Shown in pieces: positions 25,895 to 37,774 of a DNA stretch of 64,000 nucleotides. The stretch comes from Paracoccaceae bacterium. Lineage in GTDB: Bacteria > Pseudomonadota > Alphaproteobacteria > Rhodobacterales > Rhodobacteraceae. Position 1 is the stretch's first letter. Each line of letters opens with the position of its first letter. The notes below the pieces were generated by a model that worked only from the letters and a program-made list of their open reading frames with translations, was not told where the DNA came from and did not search any database. The stretch covers positions 1 to 64,000 of the forward strand of contig JAPUEK010000022.1 of assembly GCA_027492585.1 (NCBI GenBank). Reading direction: 5' to 3'. Position numbers and translations under genes: made by a program.

Positions 25895-26362
25895 ATGGGC
25901 GCCGGGGTGATGAAAAAGTCGGGTGGCGGGGGGCGGCGCGGCCGTCGCCGCGGCACCTCCGCCGCGATGAGCGAGATCAACGTCACGCCCTTCGTGGACG
26001 TGATGCTGGTGCTGCTGATCATCTTCATGGTCGCCGCCCCGATGCTGACGGTGGGCGTGCCGATCAAGCTGCCCGATACCGCGGCCAATGCCCTGCCGGA
26101 GGAACCGGAGGAGCCGCTGACCATTTCGATCACCGCCGACGGGCTTCTGCTGATCCAGAACACCGAGGTTTCCGACGAGGAGCTGATCCCCAAGCTCAAG
26201 GCCATCGCGGCGGAGCGGACCAGCGACAAGGTGTTCCTGCGGGCCGATGGCGCGCTCGCCTATGAGCGGGTGGCGCAGGTCATGGGGGCTCTCAACGCGG
26301 GCGGTTTCAACAATATCGGTCTCGTCACCAATGCGGGCGGGCCGAGCATGGGTGGCAACTAG
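25895..26362 (+). CDS. tolR: Tol-Pal system protein TolR
   Basis: The 155-residue ExbD/TolR family protein has a basic cytoplasmic N-terminus and a single helix containing the proton-carrying Asp35 (NVTPFVDVMLVLLIIFM), then a periplasmic domain. It is a partner of TolQ in the stator complex. It is slightly longer than E. coli TolR because of a Gly/Arg-rich N-terminus. Confidence 0.96.
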   Translation: MGAGVMKKSGGGGRRGRRRGTSAAMSEINVTPFVDVMLVLLIIFMVAAPMLTVGVPIKLPDTAANALPEEPEEPLTISITADGLLLIQNTEVSDEELIPKLKAIAAERTSDKVFLRADGALAYERVAQVMGALNAGGFNNIGLVTNAGGPSMGGN

Positions 26363-26371
26363 GGCCTTCTG

Positions 26372-27565
26372 ATGGACAGGGGCAATTCCATCTCCGCGAT
26401 TGGCCATGCGGCCGTGGTTCTCTGGGTCGCTCTCGGGGACTGGTTCTTCGCGCCAGACGATACCCCGCCGATGCAGGTGGCGGAGGTTTCGCTGGTCTCG
26501 GACGCCGAGTTCAGCGCCATGGTCGCCGCCGCGCCGAAATCGAAGCCGGCGGAGGCGGCGCCCGCAAAGCCGCAGGTCGCAGCGCCCGAGCCGGTCGATC
26601 CGACCCTGCCCGATCCCGCGCCCGACGTGGTGCCGGAGCAGCCGGCCCCGCGCCCCGAGCCTGCCCCCGAAGCGCCGCCACCGGATCTGTCGCCCGATCT
26701 GCCGGTCTCGTCCGATCCGCAGCCGGTGGAGGCGCCGCCGCCCGTCGCCCCGATCGCGGCGGAGGAGCAGCCTATTCCGGTGCCGAACAGCTCGCAGCGT
26801 CCGAAGCCCCGGCCGATCGACAGGGTGGCTCCGGTTCCGGTGGAAACCACGCAGGACACCCCCGAGATTTCCGATACGGCGACGCCGGAGGTCTCCGACG
26901 AGGCGCAGCCGGATGCTCAGGTGGTGCCGGAAGAGCAGCCCGCCGCCGCCCCGCAGGAGGCGACGACGCAGGTGATCACCGAAGCGGTGGAGACCGAGGA
27001 CAACGCCCCGCAGCTTGCCCCGACCTCCAGCCGCCGTCCGCAGAGCCGTCCGCAGCGTGTCGCCGCCGCCGAGACCCCGGCGGATACCGCGCCTGCCGAT
27101 ACCTCGCCGGAGCGTCCGGCCGAAACGGCCCGGCAGGAAGATGCCGCGCAGCAGGATGCGATTGCCGCCGCCCTCGCCGAAGCCTCCCAGCAGGAGGATA
27201 CGTCGGGCGATACCGGCCAGACCTCCGACCGGCCCGCGGGGCCGCCGATGACATCGGGGGAGATCGACGGGATGCGCGTGGCGGTCAAGCAGTGCTGGAA
27301 TGTCGGTGCGCTTTCGACGGCTGCGCTGAGCACAGTGGTCACGGTGCGTGTCGACATGGCCGAAAGCGGCATCCCGGATGCCGCTTCGATCCGCATGACC
27401 GGCTTCACCGGCGGCGATCAGGCCTCGGCCAACATGATGTTCGAGGTCGCCCGCCGCGCCATCCTGCGCTGCGGCCGCAACGGCTATCCGCTGCCGCCGG
27501 AGAAATATGACAGTTGGAAGGATCTGGAACTGGTCTTCGATCCCAACGGCATGAGGTTGCGGTGA
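26372..27565 (+). CDS. tolA: Tol-Pal system protein TolA
   Basis: The 397-residue product has an N-terminal helix with the histidine-containing ISAIGHAAVVLWVAL segment, then a long Pro/Ala/Glu/Gln-rich periplasmic stalk (about 45-290). A C-terminal TolA domain III contains a conserved cysteine pair (Cys308 in QCWN and Cys367 in RCGRNGY) spaced by 58 residues. TolA links the TolQR motor to TolB and Pal. Sequence of the stalk is low-complexity and proline-rich, not the Lys/Ala helix of E. coli. The stop overlaps the next ATG by one base. Confidence 0.92.
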   Translation: MDRGNSISAIGHAAVVLWVALGDWFFAPDDTPPMQVAEVSLVSDAEFSAMVAAAPKSKPAEAAPAKPQVAAPEPVDPTLPDPAPDVVPEQPAPRPEPAPEAPPPDLSPDLPVSSDPQPVEAPPPVAPIAAEEQPIPVPNSSQRPKPRPIDRVAPVPVETTQDTPEISDTATPEVSDEAQPDAQVVPEEQPAAAPQEATTQVITEAVETEDNAPQLAPTSSRRPQSRPQRVAAAETPADTAPADTSPERPAETARQEDAAQQDAIAAALAEASQQEDTSGDTGQTSDRPAGPPMTSGEIDGMRVAVKQCWNVGALSTAALSTVVTVRVDMAESGIPDAASIRMTGFTGGDQASANMMFEVARRAILRCGRNGYPLPPEKYDSWKDLELVFDPNGMRLR

Positions 27566-27975
27566 TGCGGATGGGTCATGCCATGACGCTTGCCGCCCTG
27601 CTGCCGGTGCCGATGGCCGTGGCGCAGGTTTCTGCCCCCGCCGTCGCGGAAAGCGAGACCTGGCCCGCCCGTCTGCGTCCGGCGATCAGCCGGTGCTGGA
27701 ACGTCGCCGGCCTGTCGCCGGAGGCCCGCGCAGGCAGTGTCACGCTGTCCGTCCGTTTCGATGAGGCGGCGCGGCCCCTGCCGGACAGCTTCCGCAGGGT
27801 CGGCTATGAGCGGATGTCAGAGCCTGCCGCGCAGGAGGCCTATGAGGCCGCCCGCCGCGCGGTGATCCGCTGCGGGACGCAGGGTTATGACCTGCCGCCC
27901 GAAAAACATGCGCTCTGGAAGGAGCTTCATCTCACCTTCGATCCCGGTGCTGCCGGGGAAGGGGGGATGCGATGA
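27565..27975 (+). CDS. Secreted stand-alone TolA C-terminal (domain III-like) protein
   Basis: The 136-residue product has a signal peptide (LAALLPVPMAVA|Q) and then only the TolA C-terminal domain. Aligned by eye without gaps from the first cysteine over 84 residues, I count 38 identities to TolA just upstream, including both cysteines (44 and 103) at the same spacing and RCG..GYxLPPEK. It starts on the last base of the tolA stop (TGATG), so translation is coupled. No stalk or membrane anchor is present. It may bind TolB, Pal or colicin-like ligands, or modulate TolA; that is inference. Confidence 0.85.
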   Translation: MRMGHAMTLAALLPVPMAVAQVSAPAVAESETWPARLRPAISRCWNVAGLSPEARAGSVTLSVRFDEAARPLPDSFRRVGYERMSEPAAQEAYEAARRAVIRCGTQGYDLPPEKHALWKELHLTFDPGAAGEGGMR

Positions 27976-28093
27976 GGTTCCTTGACCGCCATCCCGCCCC
28001 GAGGGGGAAGCCCGGCCAAAACCGCCCCCTGACCCGCCTCCGCCGCTTTGCTATTGCATATCACGCCTTCGTCCCCACCACATGAGGACCATG

Positions 28094-29434
28094 ATGACCC
28101 AGTTTTCCCGCCTTACCCGCTCCGCCGCGCTGCTTTGCACGCTTGCGCTTGCGAGCCTCGCCGGGGGCCTTGCCCCCGCCGGGGCAGAACCGCTCCGCAT
28201 CGTCATCGACCAGGGGGTGATCGAGCCGATGCCCTTCGCCATCCCGGCCTTCACCGATGAAGGCGGGGCGAAGGATCTGGCCGCGAAAATCTCGGCGGTC
28301 GTGGCCGCCGACCTCGCCGGAACCGGGCTCTTCCGCGAGATCCCGGCCGATGCCCATATCAGCCGCGTCACCAGCTTCGACGCCCCCATCGCCTATGCCG
28401 ACTGGCAGGCGATCAATGCCCAGGCGCTGATCACCGGGGCGGTTCAGGCCTCCGGCGACCGGATCGTGGTGAAATTCCGGCTCTTCGACGTGTTCTCGGG
28501 CCAGCCGCTCGGCGAGGGGCTGCAATTCGCCGGCACGCCGGGAAGCTGGCGGCGCATGGCCCACAAGGTCGCCGATGCCGTCTACAGCCGGATCACCGGC
28601 GAGGGCGGCTATTTCGACAGCCGCGTCGTCTATGTCTCCGAAAGCGGGCCGAAGAACCAGCGGCAGAAGCGGCTTGCGGTCATGGATTACGATGGCGCGA
28701 ATGTGCAGTATCTGACCGACAGCTCCTCCATCGTGCTGGCGCCGCGCTTCTCGCCCAGCGGCGACCGCATCCTTTATACCTCCTATGCCTCGGGTTTCCC
28801 GAACATCTATCTGATGGATGTCGGCAGCCTTGCGACCCAGCAGCTTGCCCAGCAGGACGGCACGATGACCTTCGCGCCGCGCTTTTCGCCCGATGGCGGG
28901 ACGGTGGTGTTCAGCCTGGAGCGTGGCGGCAACTCCGACCTCTATGCGCTGAACATCAGCTCGGGAAGGCTGAGCCAGCTGACCAATGCGCCCTCGATCG
29001 AGACCGCGCCCTCCTTCAGCCCCGACGGCAGCCAGATCGTCTTTGAAAGCGACCGCTCCGGCACCCAGCAGATCTATGTGATGCCGGCGGGTGGCGGCGA
29101 GGCGCGGCGGATCTCCGGCGGCAAGGGGCGCTATGGCACCCCGGTCTGGTCGCCGCGCGGCGACATGATCGCCTTCACCAAGCAGAACGAGGGGCGTTTC
29201 CACATCGGCGTGATGCGGACCGACGGTTCCGAAGAGCGGCTGCTGACCGCTTCCTTCCTTGACGAAGGCCCGACCTGGGCGCCGAACGGCCGCGTGGTGA
29301 TGTTCACCCGCGAAAGTGCCGGGGCAGGCGGGCAGGCACAGCTTTTCTCGGTCGATATCTCGGGCCGCAACCTGCGCCAGATCCCGACCGAAGGCCCCGC
29401 CTCCGATCCGGCCTGGTCGCCGCTTTTGCCCTGA
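28094..29434 (+). CDS. tolB: Tol-Pal system beta-propeller protein TolB
   Basis: About 446 residues: a signal peptide ([14 protein letters not shown]...GAEP), an N-terminal alpha/beta domain (about 30-160) and a six-bladed propeller with repeated motifs such as [22 protein letters not shown] and [12 protein letters not shown]. TolB is periplasmic and binds Pal, TolA and outer-membrane proteins. ATG 28094 fits GAGG six bases upstream; in-frame ATGs at 28082 and 28091 are alternatives. It is separated by 118 bases from the preceding gene. Confidence 0.96.
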   Translation: MTQFSRLTRSAALLCTLALASLAGGLAPAGAEPLRIVIDQGVIEPMPFAIPAFTDEGGAKDLAAKISAVVAADLAGTGLFREIPADAHISRVTSFDAPIAYADWQAINAQALITGAVQASGDRIVVKFRLFDVFSGQPLGEGLQFAGTPGSWRRMAHKVADAVYSRITGEGGYFDSRVVYVSESGPKNQRQKRLAVMDYDGANVQYLTDSSSIVLAPRFSPSGDRILYTSYASGFPNIYLMDVGSLATQQLAQQDGTMTFAPRFSPDGGTVVFSLERGGNSDLYALNISSGRLSQLTNAPSIETAPSFSPDGSQIVFESDRSGTQQIYVMPAGGGEARRISGGKGRYGTPVWSPRGDMIAFTKQNEGRFHIGVMRTDGSEERLLTASFLDEGPTWAPNGRVVMFTRESAGAGGQAQLFSVDISGRNLRQIPTEGPASDPAWSPLLP

Positions 29435-29440
29435 GCCCCG

Positions 29441-29470
29441 TCGCGCCTCCTTGTTAACAGGGAGGCGCGA
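29441..29470 (+). other. Perfect hairpin between tolB and pal
   Basis: TCGCGCCTCC pairs with GGAGGCGCGA around a ten-base loop. No T-tract follows, so it may set relative tolB/pal mRNA levels or stability without full termination. Confidence 0.5.
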
Positions 29471-29523
29471 AGCTGATATGATCCCGGCCATCGAGCCCCA
29501 ACAAGACCCATAAGGACGACACC

Positions 29524-30054
29524 ATGACCCTTCTTCCCAAGGCCCTGCTGCTGGTTGCAGCCTTCGGCATCGCCGCCTGCAACAATCCTGACCGTTACGG
29601 CAATGGCGCGGGTGGTCCCGGTGCCAATGGCGGGGCGAATGGCGGCTACATCGACACCAACGGCCTTGGTGATCCGAACGATCCGCGCTCCATCGCCTAT
29701 TTCAACCAGCGTGTCGGGGATCGGGTGCTCTTCGCGGTGGACCAGTCCACCATCTCGCCCGAGGGCCGCGGCATCCTCGCCGGGCAAGCCGCCTGGCTGA
29801 ACACCAATTCCGACTATGCGATCATCATCGAAGGCCATGCCGACGAGCAGGGAACGCGGGAATACAACCTTTCGCTCGGCGCCAAGCGCGCGGCGGCGGT
29901 CCAGGATTATCTGATCAGCCAGGGCGTCAAGCCGAGCCGGATGAAGACCATCTCCTACGGCAAGGAACGCCCGATCGAGATCTGCTCGGATGAAGCCTGC
30001 TATTCCAAGAACCGCCGCGCCGTGACGGTTCTGTCGATGGGCATGGGGGCCTGA
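29524..30054 (+). CDS. pal: Peptidoglycan-associated lipoprotein Pal
   Basis: The 176-residue outer-membrane lipoprotein has lipobox GIAAC with acylated Cys19, a Gly/Asn-rich linker and an OmpA-like peptidoglycan-binding domain. Its signature is IIEGHADEQGTREYNLSLGAKRA, followed by PSRMKTISYGKERP. It tethers the outer membrane to the cell wall and to TolB. The downstream cpoB start is four bases after the stop. Confidence 0.97.
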   Translation: MTLLPKALLLVAAFGIAACNNPDRYGNGAGGPGANGGANGGYIDTNGLGDPNDPRSIAYFNQRVGDRVLFAVDQSTISPEGRGILAGQAAWLNTNSDYAIIIEGHADEQGTREYNLSLGAKRAAAVQDYLISQGVKPSRMKTISYGKERPIEICSDEACYSKNRRAVTVLSMGMGA

Positions 30055-30058
30055 GCCG

Positions 30059-30901
30059 ATGCGGTGGCTGGTTCTGTGCCTGTCCCTCATCGCCTTGCCT
30101 GCGGCAGCGCAGGACAAGGCACAGACGCTGGCCGACATCAAGGCGGAGCTGGGCCAGCTGATGGCCCAGTTCAATGCGCTCAAGGCCGAGCTGGTGCAGG
30201 GCGGCGCGGTCTCGACCGGGGCCGCGGGCGGCAATGCGCTTGAGCGGCTCGACGCCATCGAGGCGGAGCTGACGCGGCTGACCAACAAGACCGAAGAGGT
30301 GGAGCTGAAGCTGAACCGGGTGGTGGCGGATGGCACCAACCGGGTCGGCGATCTGGAGTTCCGGCTCTGCGAAGTGACGCCGGGTTGCGACGTGGCGACC
30401 CTGCCGGATACGGCGACGCTGGGCGGGGATACCTCTGCCGCGGCGGCTCCGGTGACGAATGTACCGGCTCCGGCCGATACCAGCAGCGCGACGGCTTCTG
30501 GCGGCGGGGCGGAATTGGCGATTGGGGAACAGGCGGAATTTGACCGGGCCAAGGGGGTGCTCGGTCAAGGTGACTTTCGCACCGCCGCGGACCTCTTTGC
30601 GACCTATGCCCAATCCTTTCCGGGCGGGCCGCTGAGCCAGGAAGCCGCCTTCCTGCGGGGCGAGGCGCTGAGCCAGCTCGGCGAGACGGCGGATGCGGCG
30701 CGGGCCTATCTCGACGCCTTCTCCGGCAAGCCGGACGGGCCTTTCGCGGCGGAATCGCTTCTGAAGCTCGGTCAGGCGCTCGGCACGCTCGGGCAGGTGC
30801 CGGATGCCTGCCTGACGCTGGGGGAGGTGGGCAACCGCTTTCCCGGCACCATCCATGCGACCAATGCCCAGGTCTCGATGCAGGGGCTCGGGTGCCAGTA
30901 G
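30059..30901 (+). CDS. cpoB: Cell division coordinator CpoB (tol-pal protein YbgF)
   Basis: The 280-residue periplasmic protein has a signal peptide (LVLCLSLIALPAAAQ), an N-terminal coiled-coil (about 20-100) and a C-terminal TPR domain (about 160-275) with LGQGDFRTAADLF, PLSQEAAFLRGEAL and ESLLKLGQAL. CpoB coordinates peptidoglycan synthesis with Tol-driven constriction. It overlaps tilS by ten bases. Confidence 0.93.
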   Translation: MRWLVLCLSLIALPAAAQDKAQTLADIKAELGQLMAQFNALKAELVQGGAVSTGAAGGNALERLDAIEAELTRLTNKTEEVELKLNRVVADGTNRVGDLEFRLCEVTPGCDVATLPDTATLGGDTSAAAAPVTNVPAPADTSSATASGGGAELAIGEQAEFDRAKGVLGQGDFRTAADLFATYAQSFPGGPLSQEAAFLRGEALSQLGETADAARAYLDAFSGKPDGPFAAESLLKLGQALGTLGQVPDACLTLGEVGNRFPGTIHATNAQVSMQGLGCQ

Positions 30902-32151
30902 CGGCGGCGCGGCTGGTTTCGGTCGCGGCGCGCGCCTTTGGTGACAATCCTCCCGGCAGGATTGCCGTGGCGGTTTCGGGCGGCAGCGATTCGCTTGCCG
31001 CCCTTCATCTTTTCCACCGGGCGGCGGAGGAATGGGCGGCCGCGGGGCAGGGTCGGCAGGTACTGGCCGTCACCGTCGATCACCGTCTGCGTCCCGAGGC
31101 GGCGGCGGAGGCGGCCCATGTCGGCCGCCTCTGTGCGAGGCTCGGCATCGCGCATGAGGTGCTGGTCTGGGACCACGGCGCGCTGTCCGGCAATGTCATG
31201 GATCTCGCCCGGCGCGCCCGCTACCGGCTGATCGCCGATTGGGCGGCGGACAGGGGCGTGGCCGATGTGGTGCTGGCCCATACCGCAGATGATCAGGCGG
31301 AAACCTTCCTCATGGGGCTGGCGCGGCAGGCGGGGCTCGATGGTCTGTCGGGGATGCGGCCGGAGTGGCGGCAGGGCGGCATCCGCTTTCACCGGCCCTT
31401 CCTTTCCGAAACCCGCGCCGATCTGCGCGGCTTCCTGACCGGGGCGGGGCAGGTCTGGCTGGAGGACCCGAGCAACGAGAACCCCGCCTATCAGCGCGTG
31501 CGGACGCGGCGGGTGCTGCGGGGTCTGTCCGCGCTTGGCATCAACCCGGCGGGCCTTGCCCGTGTCGCGTCCCATCTTGCGGAGGCGCGGGCCGCCTTGC
31601 AGGCGCTGACGGCAGAGGCGGCGGCGCGGCTGGTGCGGGAAGACGCGGGCAGCCTGACGCTTGACCGTGCGGGGGTTCTGGCGCTTCCGGCGGAGGTGCG
31701 GCGCCGGCTGGTCACGGCGGCCCTCCTCTGGCTCAACGGGGCGGAATATCCGCCGCGCGGGCCGGAGATTCTGCGGCTTCTGGCGGCGATGGCGGCGGGC
31801 AGGGATGCGACGCTCGCGGGCTGCCGGATGCGTTCCGCCGGGCCGGAGGTGCGGCTGATGCGGGAGCCGAAGGCGGTGGCCGCGTGCCGCGCCGCGCCCG
31901 GAACCCTCTGGGATGGCCGCTGGCTGGTGACCGGGCCAGAGGGGGAGGGCGCCGAGCTTCGCGCGCTTGGCGAGGCGGGTCTGCGCGCCTGCAAGGACTG
32001 GCGCGCGTCCGGCCTTCCGCGGGAGGTCCTGCTTGTCACCCCCGCCGTCTGGCGGGGGCAGACGCTGATCGCAGCCCCTCCCGCTGGCCAGCCGAACGGC
32101 TGGGACGCGCGGATTTCCGCGGGCTTTGATCAATTCATCTTATCGCATTGA
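30892..32151 (+). CDS. tilS: tRNA(Ile)-lysidine synthase
   Basis: The 419-residue N-type ATP pyrophosphatase modifies C34 of tRNA-Ile(CAU) to lysidine, so that it reads AUA. The PP-loop is SGGSDS (29-34), followed by [20 protein letters not shown] and the [14 protein letters not shown] motif. The start is GTG 30892 inside the end of cpoB, with AGGGG upstream. A tilS between tol-pal and ftsH is common in alphaproteobacteria. Confidence 0.95.
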   Translation: MPVAAARLVSVAARAFGDNPPGRIAVAVSGGSDSLAALHLFHRAAEEWAAAGQGRQVLAVTVDHRLRPEAAAEAAHVGRLCARLGIAHEVLVWDHGALSGNVMDLARRARYRLIADWAADRGVADVVLAHTADDQAETFLMGLARQAGLDGLSGMRPEWRQGGIRFHRPFLSETRADLRGFLTGAGQVWLEDPSNENPAYQRVRTRRVLRGLSALGINPAGLARVASHLAEARAALQALTAEAAARLVREDAGSLTLDRAGVLALPAEVRRRLVTAALLWLNGAEYPPRGPEILRLLAAMAAGRDATLAGCRMRSAGPEVRLMREPKAVAACRAAPGTLWDGRWLVTGPEGEGAELRALGEAGLRACKDWRASGLPREVLLVTPAVWRGQTLIAAPPAGQPNGWDARISAGFDQFILSH

Positions 32152-32236
32152 ACCCCGCCGACTAATCTCTATCTTAGGGACAACTGCCGAGCACGCGGCC
32201 CCTCCGGGCCGATCGGCGCAACTTGGAGTTTCCCCC

Positions 32237-34146
<1,910 letters not shown>

Positions 34147-34150
<4 letters not shown>

Positions 34151-34932
34151 GCAGCCCCGCGACAAAGGACTGGAACCCCGAAGCCTATGCCAGGTTTCGG
34201 GGTTTGCGTTTGCGCCCCGCGCTTGACCTTCTGGCGCAGGTCGGGGGGCTGCCGCAGGGCGATGTGGTTGATCTTGGCTGCGGCGCGGGCGCCGTGGCGG
34301 AGGAGCTTTCGGCGCGCTTTGCCGGGCGGCGGCTGATCGGGGTGGACAATTCCCCGGCGATGCTGACCGAGGCGCGGGCGCTTGGTCATTACACCGATCT
34401 CGTTGCCGCCGATGTGGCAAGCTGGGAAGCGGAGCGTCCGGTGGCGCTGATCTTTTCCAATGCGGCGCTGCAATGGCTGCCGGATCATGCGCGCCTGCTG
34501 CCGCGGCTTGCGGCGGCGCTCTGTCCCGGCGGAGTGCTGGCGGTGCAGATGCCCCGGCAGATCTTCGCTCCCTCCCACCGCTTCCTGCGTGACATCGCCG
34601 CCGCCATGTTCCCCGACCGTTTCAGCTTTGCGGCCTATGAGCCGCCGGTGGCCAAGGCCGTCGAATACCACGCGATGCTGGCGCCGCTGGGGCGGGTGCG
34701 GGCCTGGGAAACCGATTATGTCCAGGAGCTTGACCCTGCGGGAGAAGGCCACCCTGTCCGCGCCTTCACCGGCTCCACGGCGATGCGGCCGTTTCTCGAC
34801 AAGCTGACCCCGGCCGAGGCTGCGGCCTTTACCGCCGCCTATGATCAGGCGCTTGGCGCGGCCTATCCTGTCCTGCCGGGCGGCGGGGTGCTGATGCCCT
34901 TCCGCAGGGTGTTCTTCATACTGGAGATCTGA
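34147..34932 (+). CDS. tam: SAM-dependent methyltransferase, trans-aconitate 2-methyltransferase-like
   Basis: The 261-residue class I methyltransferase has motif [14 protein letters not shown], the acidic motif II IGVDNSP and [12 protein letters not shown] after it, and the C-terminal part typical of Tam ([21 protein letters not shown] at the start, split as WNPEAYARF and RLRPALDL). Tam methylates trans-aconitate, an inhibitor of aconitase. GTG 34147 overlaps the ftsH stop, so translation is coupled. Family membership is secure; substrate is inferred. Confidence 0.85.
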
Positions 34933-34934
34933 GC

Positions 34935-35531
34935 ATGGCTGCGCTGAAACCGACGGGCTTCTATGGCAGGATCACCTGGCTTGGCCGGGTGCCGGACCGC
35001 GAGGCGGCGCTGGAGAGCCAGCCACTGACCGAGCTTGCCGCAAGCTTCGGCGGCCCGGAGGGGGAGGCGCATGGCGGGTTGACCCGCCCGTCCTGCAGCC
35101 GGGTGCTGGGCCAGTATCCGCGCAACACCGAGATCCGCAACACCCGCCAGTTTGCCGTGCTTGGCCAGGAAGACCTCGATGCGATCGCGGCAGAGATGGG
35201 GCTGGCCGTGCTCGACCCGGCGCTCCTTGGCGCGAGCATGGTGATCGCGGGGCTGCCGGATTTCAGCCATCTGCCGCCCTCCGCCCGGTTGCAGGGCGAA
35301 GGCGGCGCGACGCTGGTGGTGGATATGGAAAACCGCCCCTGCACCTTGCCCGCCCGCCCCATCGAGAACCGCCATCCCGGCTTTGGTGCGAGGTTCAAAC
35401 CCGCCGCTGCCGGTCGTCGCGGCATCACCGCCTGGGTGGAGCGCGAGGGGACCTTCCGTCTCGGAGAGACGATTCGGTTGCATATTCCGGACCAGCCTGT
35501 CTGGTCCGCCTATGCCGAGGCGCGCGGCTGA
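34935..35531 (+). CDS. MOSC domain protein
   Basis: The 198-residue protein fits the MOSC (molybdenum-cofactor sulfurase C-terminal) pattern, with the cysteine-containing GGLTRPSCSRV, NTRQFAVLG and the C-terminal GRRGITAWVEREG segment. MOSC proteins handle sulfur transfer to metal cofactors or related reactions; this one is a short stand-alone form. It starts two bases after the tam-like gene. The 174-base gap that follows holds nothing I can identify apart from the fhs ribosome site. Confidence 0.85.
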   Translation: MAALKPTGFYGRITWLGRVPDREAALESQPLTELAASFGGPEGEAHGGLTRPSCSRVLGQYPRNTEIRNTRQFAVLGQEDLDAIAAEMGLAVLDPALLGASMVIAGLPDFSHLPPSARLQGEGGATLVVDMENRPCTLPARPIENRHPGFGARFKPAAAGRRGITAWVEREGTFRLGETIRLHIPDQPVWSAYAEARG

Positions 35532-35705
35532 ACCGGCAGGGGGTTGCCCGCCCTGCACAAACGTCGTGACTTGCGTCCGCAAGTTTCCCATTGGAAACCG
35601 CCGCTGGCGAATTTCATGCGGGACATGTCGCAAAAGATCCTTCCGTCGCGCCCTGCGCCCGGTATCACGTCGCTAACGGGATAAACCGCCCATCGGGAGA
35701 CGGAA

Positions 35706-37382
35706 ATGGCCTTCAAGACTGACATCGAGATTGCGCGCGAAGCCAAGAAAAAGCCGATCATGGAGATCGGCGCCAAACTGGGCATTCCGGCGGAGCATCT
35801 GCTGCCCTACGGCCATGACAAGGCCAAGGTCGGGCAGGAGTTCATCAAGAGCCTTGCGGGCAAGCCCGATGGCAAACTGATCCTCGTCACCGCGATCAAC
35901 CCGACCCCGGCGGGCGAAGGCAAGACCACGACCACCGTGGGCCTCGGCGACGGGCTGAACCGGATCGGCAAGAAGGCGGTGATCTGCATCCGCGAAGCCT
36001 CCCTCGGCCCGAACTTCGGGATGAAGGGCGGGGCGGCGGGCGGCGGCTATGCCCAGGTCGTGCCGATGGAGGAGATGAACCTCCATTTCACCGGCGACTT
36101 CCACGCGATCACCTCGGCGCACAACCTGCTGTCGGCGATGATCGACAACCACATCTACTGGGGCAATGACCTTGGCATCGACGAGCGCCGGGTGGTCTGG
36201 CGCCGGGTGATGGACATGAACGACCGCGCGCTGCGCGATATCGTCGTGTCGCTGGGCGGCGTGTCGAACGGCTTCCCGCGCCAGACCGGCTTTGACATCA
36301 CCGTGGCTTCGGAAGTCATGGCGATCCTGTGCCTGTCGAACGATCTTGAAGACCTGCAAAAGCGTCTGGGCGACATCGTGGTGGCTTACACCCGCGCCAA
36401 GACCCCGATCTATGCCCGCGACATCAAGGCCGATGGTGCGATGACCGTTCTGCTCAAGGACGCGATGCAGCCGAACCTGGTGCAGACGCTGGAAAACAAC
36501 CCGGCCTTCGTGCATGGCGGCCCGTTCGCCAACATCGCCCATGGCTGCAACTCGGTCATCGCCACCAAGACCGCGCTGAAGCTGGGCGAGTATGTCGTGA
36601 CCGAAGCGGGCTTCGGGGCGGACCTCGGTGCCGAGAAGTTCTTCGACATCAAATGCCGCAAGGCCGGGCTGAAACCGGCTGCGGCTGTGATCGTGGCCAC
36701 CGTCCGCGCGATGAAGATGAACGGCGGTGTCGCCAAGGCCGATCTGGGCGCCGAGAATGTCGAGGCCGTCAAGAAGGGCTGCCCGAACCTTGGCCGCCAC
36801 ATCGCCAACGTGAAGAGCTTTGGCGTGCCGGTGGTCGTGGCGATCAACCACTTCTACAGCGACACCGATGCCGAAATCGCCGCCGTCAAAGCCTATGTGG
36901 CCGAGCAGGGCGCCGAGGCGATCCTGTGCAAGCACTGGGCCAATGGCTCGGCCGGGATCGAGGATCTGGCCAACAAGGTCGTGCAACTGGCGGAATCGGG
37001 CGCTGCGAACTTTGCCCCGCTTTACCCCGATGACATGCCGCTCTTCCAGAAGCTGCAAACCATCGCCAAGCGCATCTATCACGCCGATGACGTGATCGCC
37101 GACAAGTCGATCCGCGACCAGCTCAAGGCCTGGGAAGCCGCTGGTTATGGCAATCTGCCGATCTGCGTGGCCAAGACCCAATACAGCTTCACCACCGATC
37201 CGACCGTGCGCGGCGCGCCGACCGGCCATACGGTTCCGGTCCGCGAAGTGCGGCTGTCTGCAGGGGCTGGCTTCATCGTCGCCATCTGCGGGGAAATCAT
37301 GACGATGCCGGGGCTGCCGAAGGTGCCATCGGCCGAAGTGATCCGGCTGAACGACGCGGGCCATGTCGAGGGCCTGTTCTGA
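35706..37382 (+). CDS. fhs: Formate-tetrahydrofolate ligase
   Basis: The 558-residue cytoplasmic enzyme makes 10-formyl-THF from formate, THF and ATP. The P-loop [11 protein letters not shown] lies near 66-76, followed by [19 protein letters not shown], the [13 protein letters not shown] motif and [13 protein letters not shown]. With FolD two genes downstream it interconverts one-carbon units between formate, 10-formyl-THF and methylene-THF. GGGAG is seven bases before the ATG. Confidence 0.98.
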   Translation: MAFKTDIEIAREAKKKPIMEIGAKLGIPAEHLLPYGHDKAKVGQEFIKSLAGKPDGKLILVTAINPTPAGEGKTTTTVGLGDGLNRIGKKAVICIREASLGPNFGMKGGAAGGGYAQVVPMEEMNLHFTGDFHAITSAHNLLSAMIDNHIYWGNDLGIDERRVVWRRVMDMNDRALRDIVVSLGGVSNGFPRQTGFDITVASEVMAILCLSNDLEDLQKRLGDIVVAYTRAKTPIYARDIKADGAMTVLLKDAMQPNLVQTLENNPAFVHGGPFANIAHGCNSVIATKTALKLGEYVVTEAGFGADLGAEKFFDIKCRKAGLKPAAAVIVATVRAMKMNGGVAKADLGAENVEAVKKGCPNLGRHIANVKSFGVPVVVAINHFYSDTDAEIAAVKAYVAEQGAEAILCKHWANGSAGIEDLANKVVQLAESGAANFAPLYPDDMPLFQKLQTIAKRIYHADDVIADKSIRDQLKAWEAAGYGNLPICVAKTQYSFTTDPTVRGAPTGHTVPVREVRLSAGAGFIVAICGEIMTMPGLPKVPSAEVIRLNDAGHVEGLF

Positions 37383-37403
37383 CCATCGGTCGCGTTGTTT
37401 CTC

Positions 37404-37435
37404 CGGGGTGGTTCCGCTATGAGGGCGCCACCCCG
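37404..37435 (+). other. Hairpin between fhs and the chorismate mutase gene
   Basis: CGGGGTGG pairs with CCACCCCG across a 16-base loop, 21 bases after the fhs stop. No T-run follows, so it could be a processing or attenuation element. Confidence 0.35.
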
Positions 37436-37453
37436 AAGACCAGCGAGGCGCAG

Positions 37454-37774
37454 ATGAAGACTCCGGCAGAGTGTATGACCATGGCCGATATCCGGGCCGA
37501 GATCGACCGGCTCGATGCGGAACTGGTGGCGCTTTTCGCGGCGCGGACCGGCTATATCGACCGCGCGGCCGAGATCAAGACCGGGGTGGGCCTGCCTGCC
37601 CGCATCGGCGACCGGGTGGAGCAGGTCGTCGCCAATGTGCGCCGTCACGCGGAGGGCCATGGCCTGCCGCCCGACAAGCTCGAAAAACTCTGGCGCAAGT
37701 TGATCGACTGGTCGATCGAGCGCGAGGAAACGGTTCTGGGGAAGGACGACGGACATGACGGCAGTGGTGATTGA
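37454..37774 (+). CDS. Chorismate mutase, AroQ type
   Basis: The 106-residue all-helical protein converts chorismate to prephenate for Phe/Tyr synthesis. Pattern: [20 protein letters not shown] followed by DRAAEIK, then the third helix with [17 protein letters not shown]. Length and motifs fit a monofunctional AroQ domain. It overlaps folD by 20 bases and lies between two folate C1 genes, with no other aromatic gene nearby. Confidence 0.9.
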   Translation: MKTPAECMTMADIRAEIDRLDAELVALFAARTGYIDRAAEIKTGVGLPARIGDRVEQVVANVRRHAEGHGLPPDKLEKLWRKLIDWSIEREETVLGKDDGHDGSGD

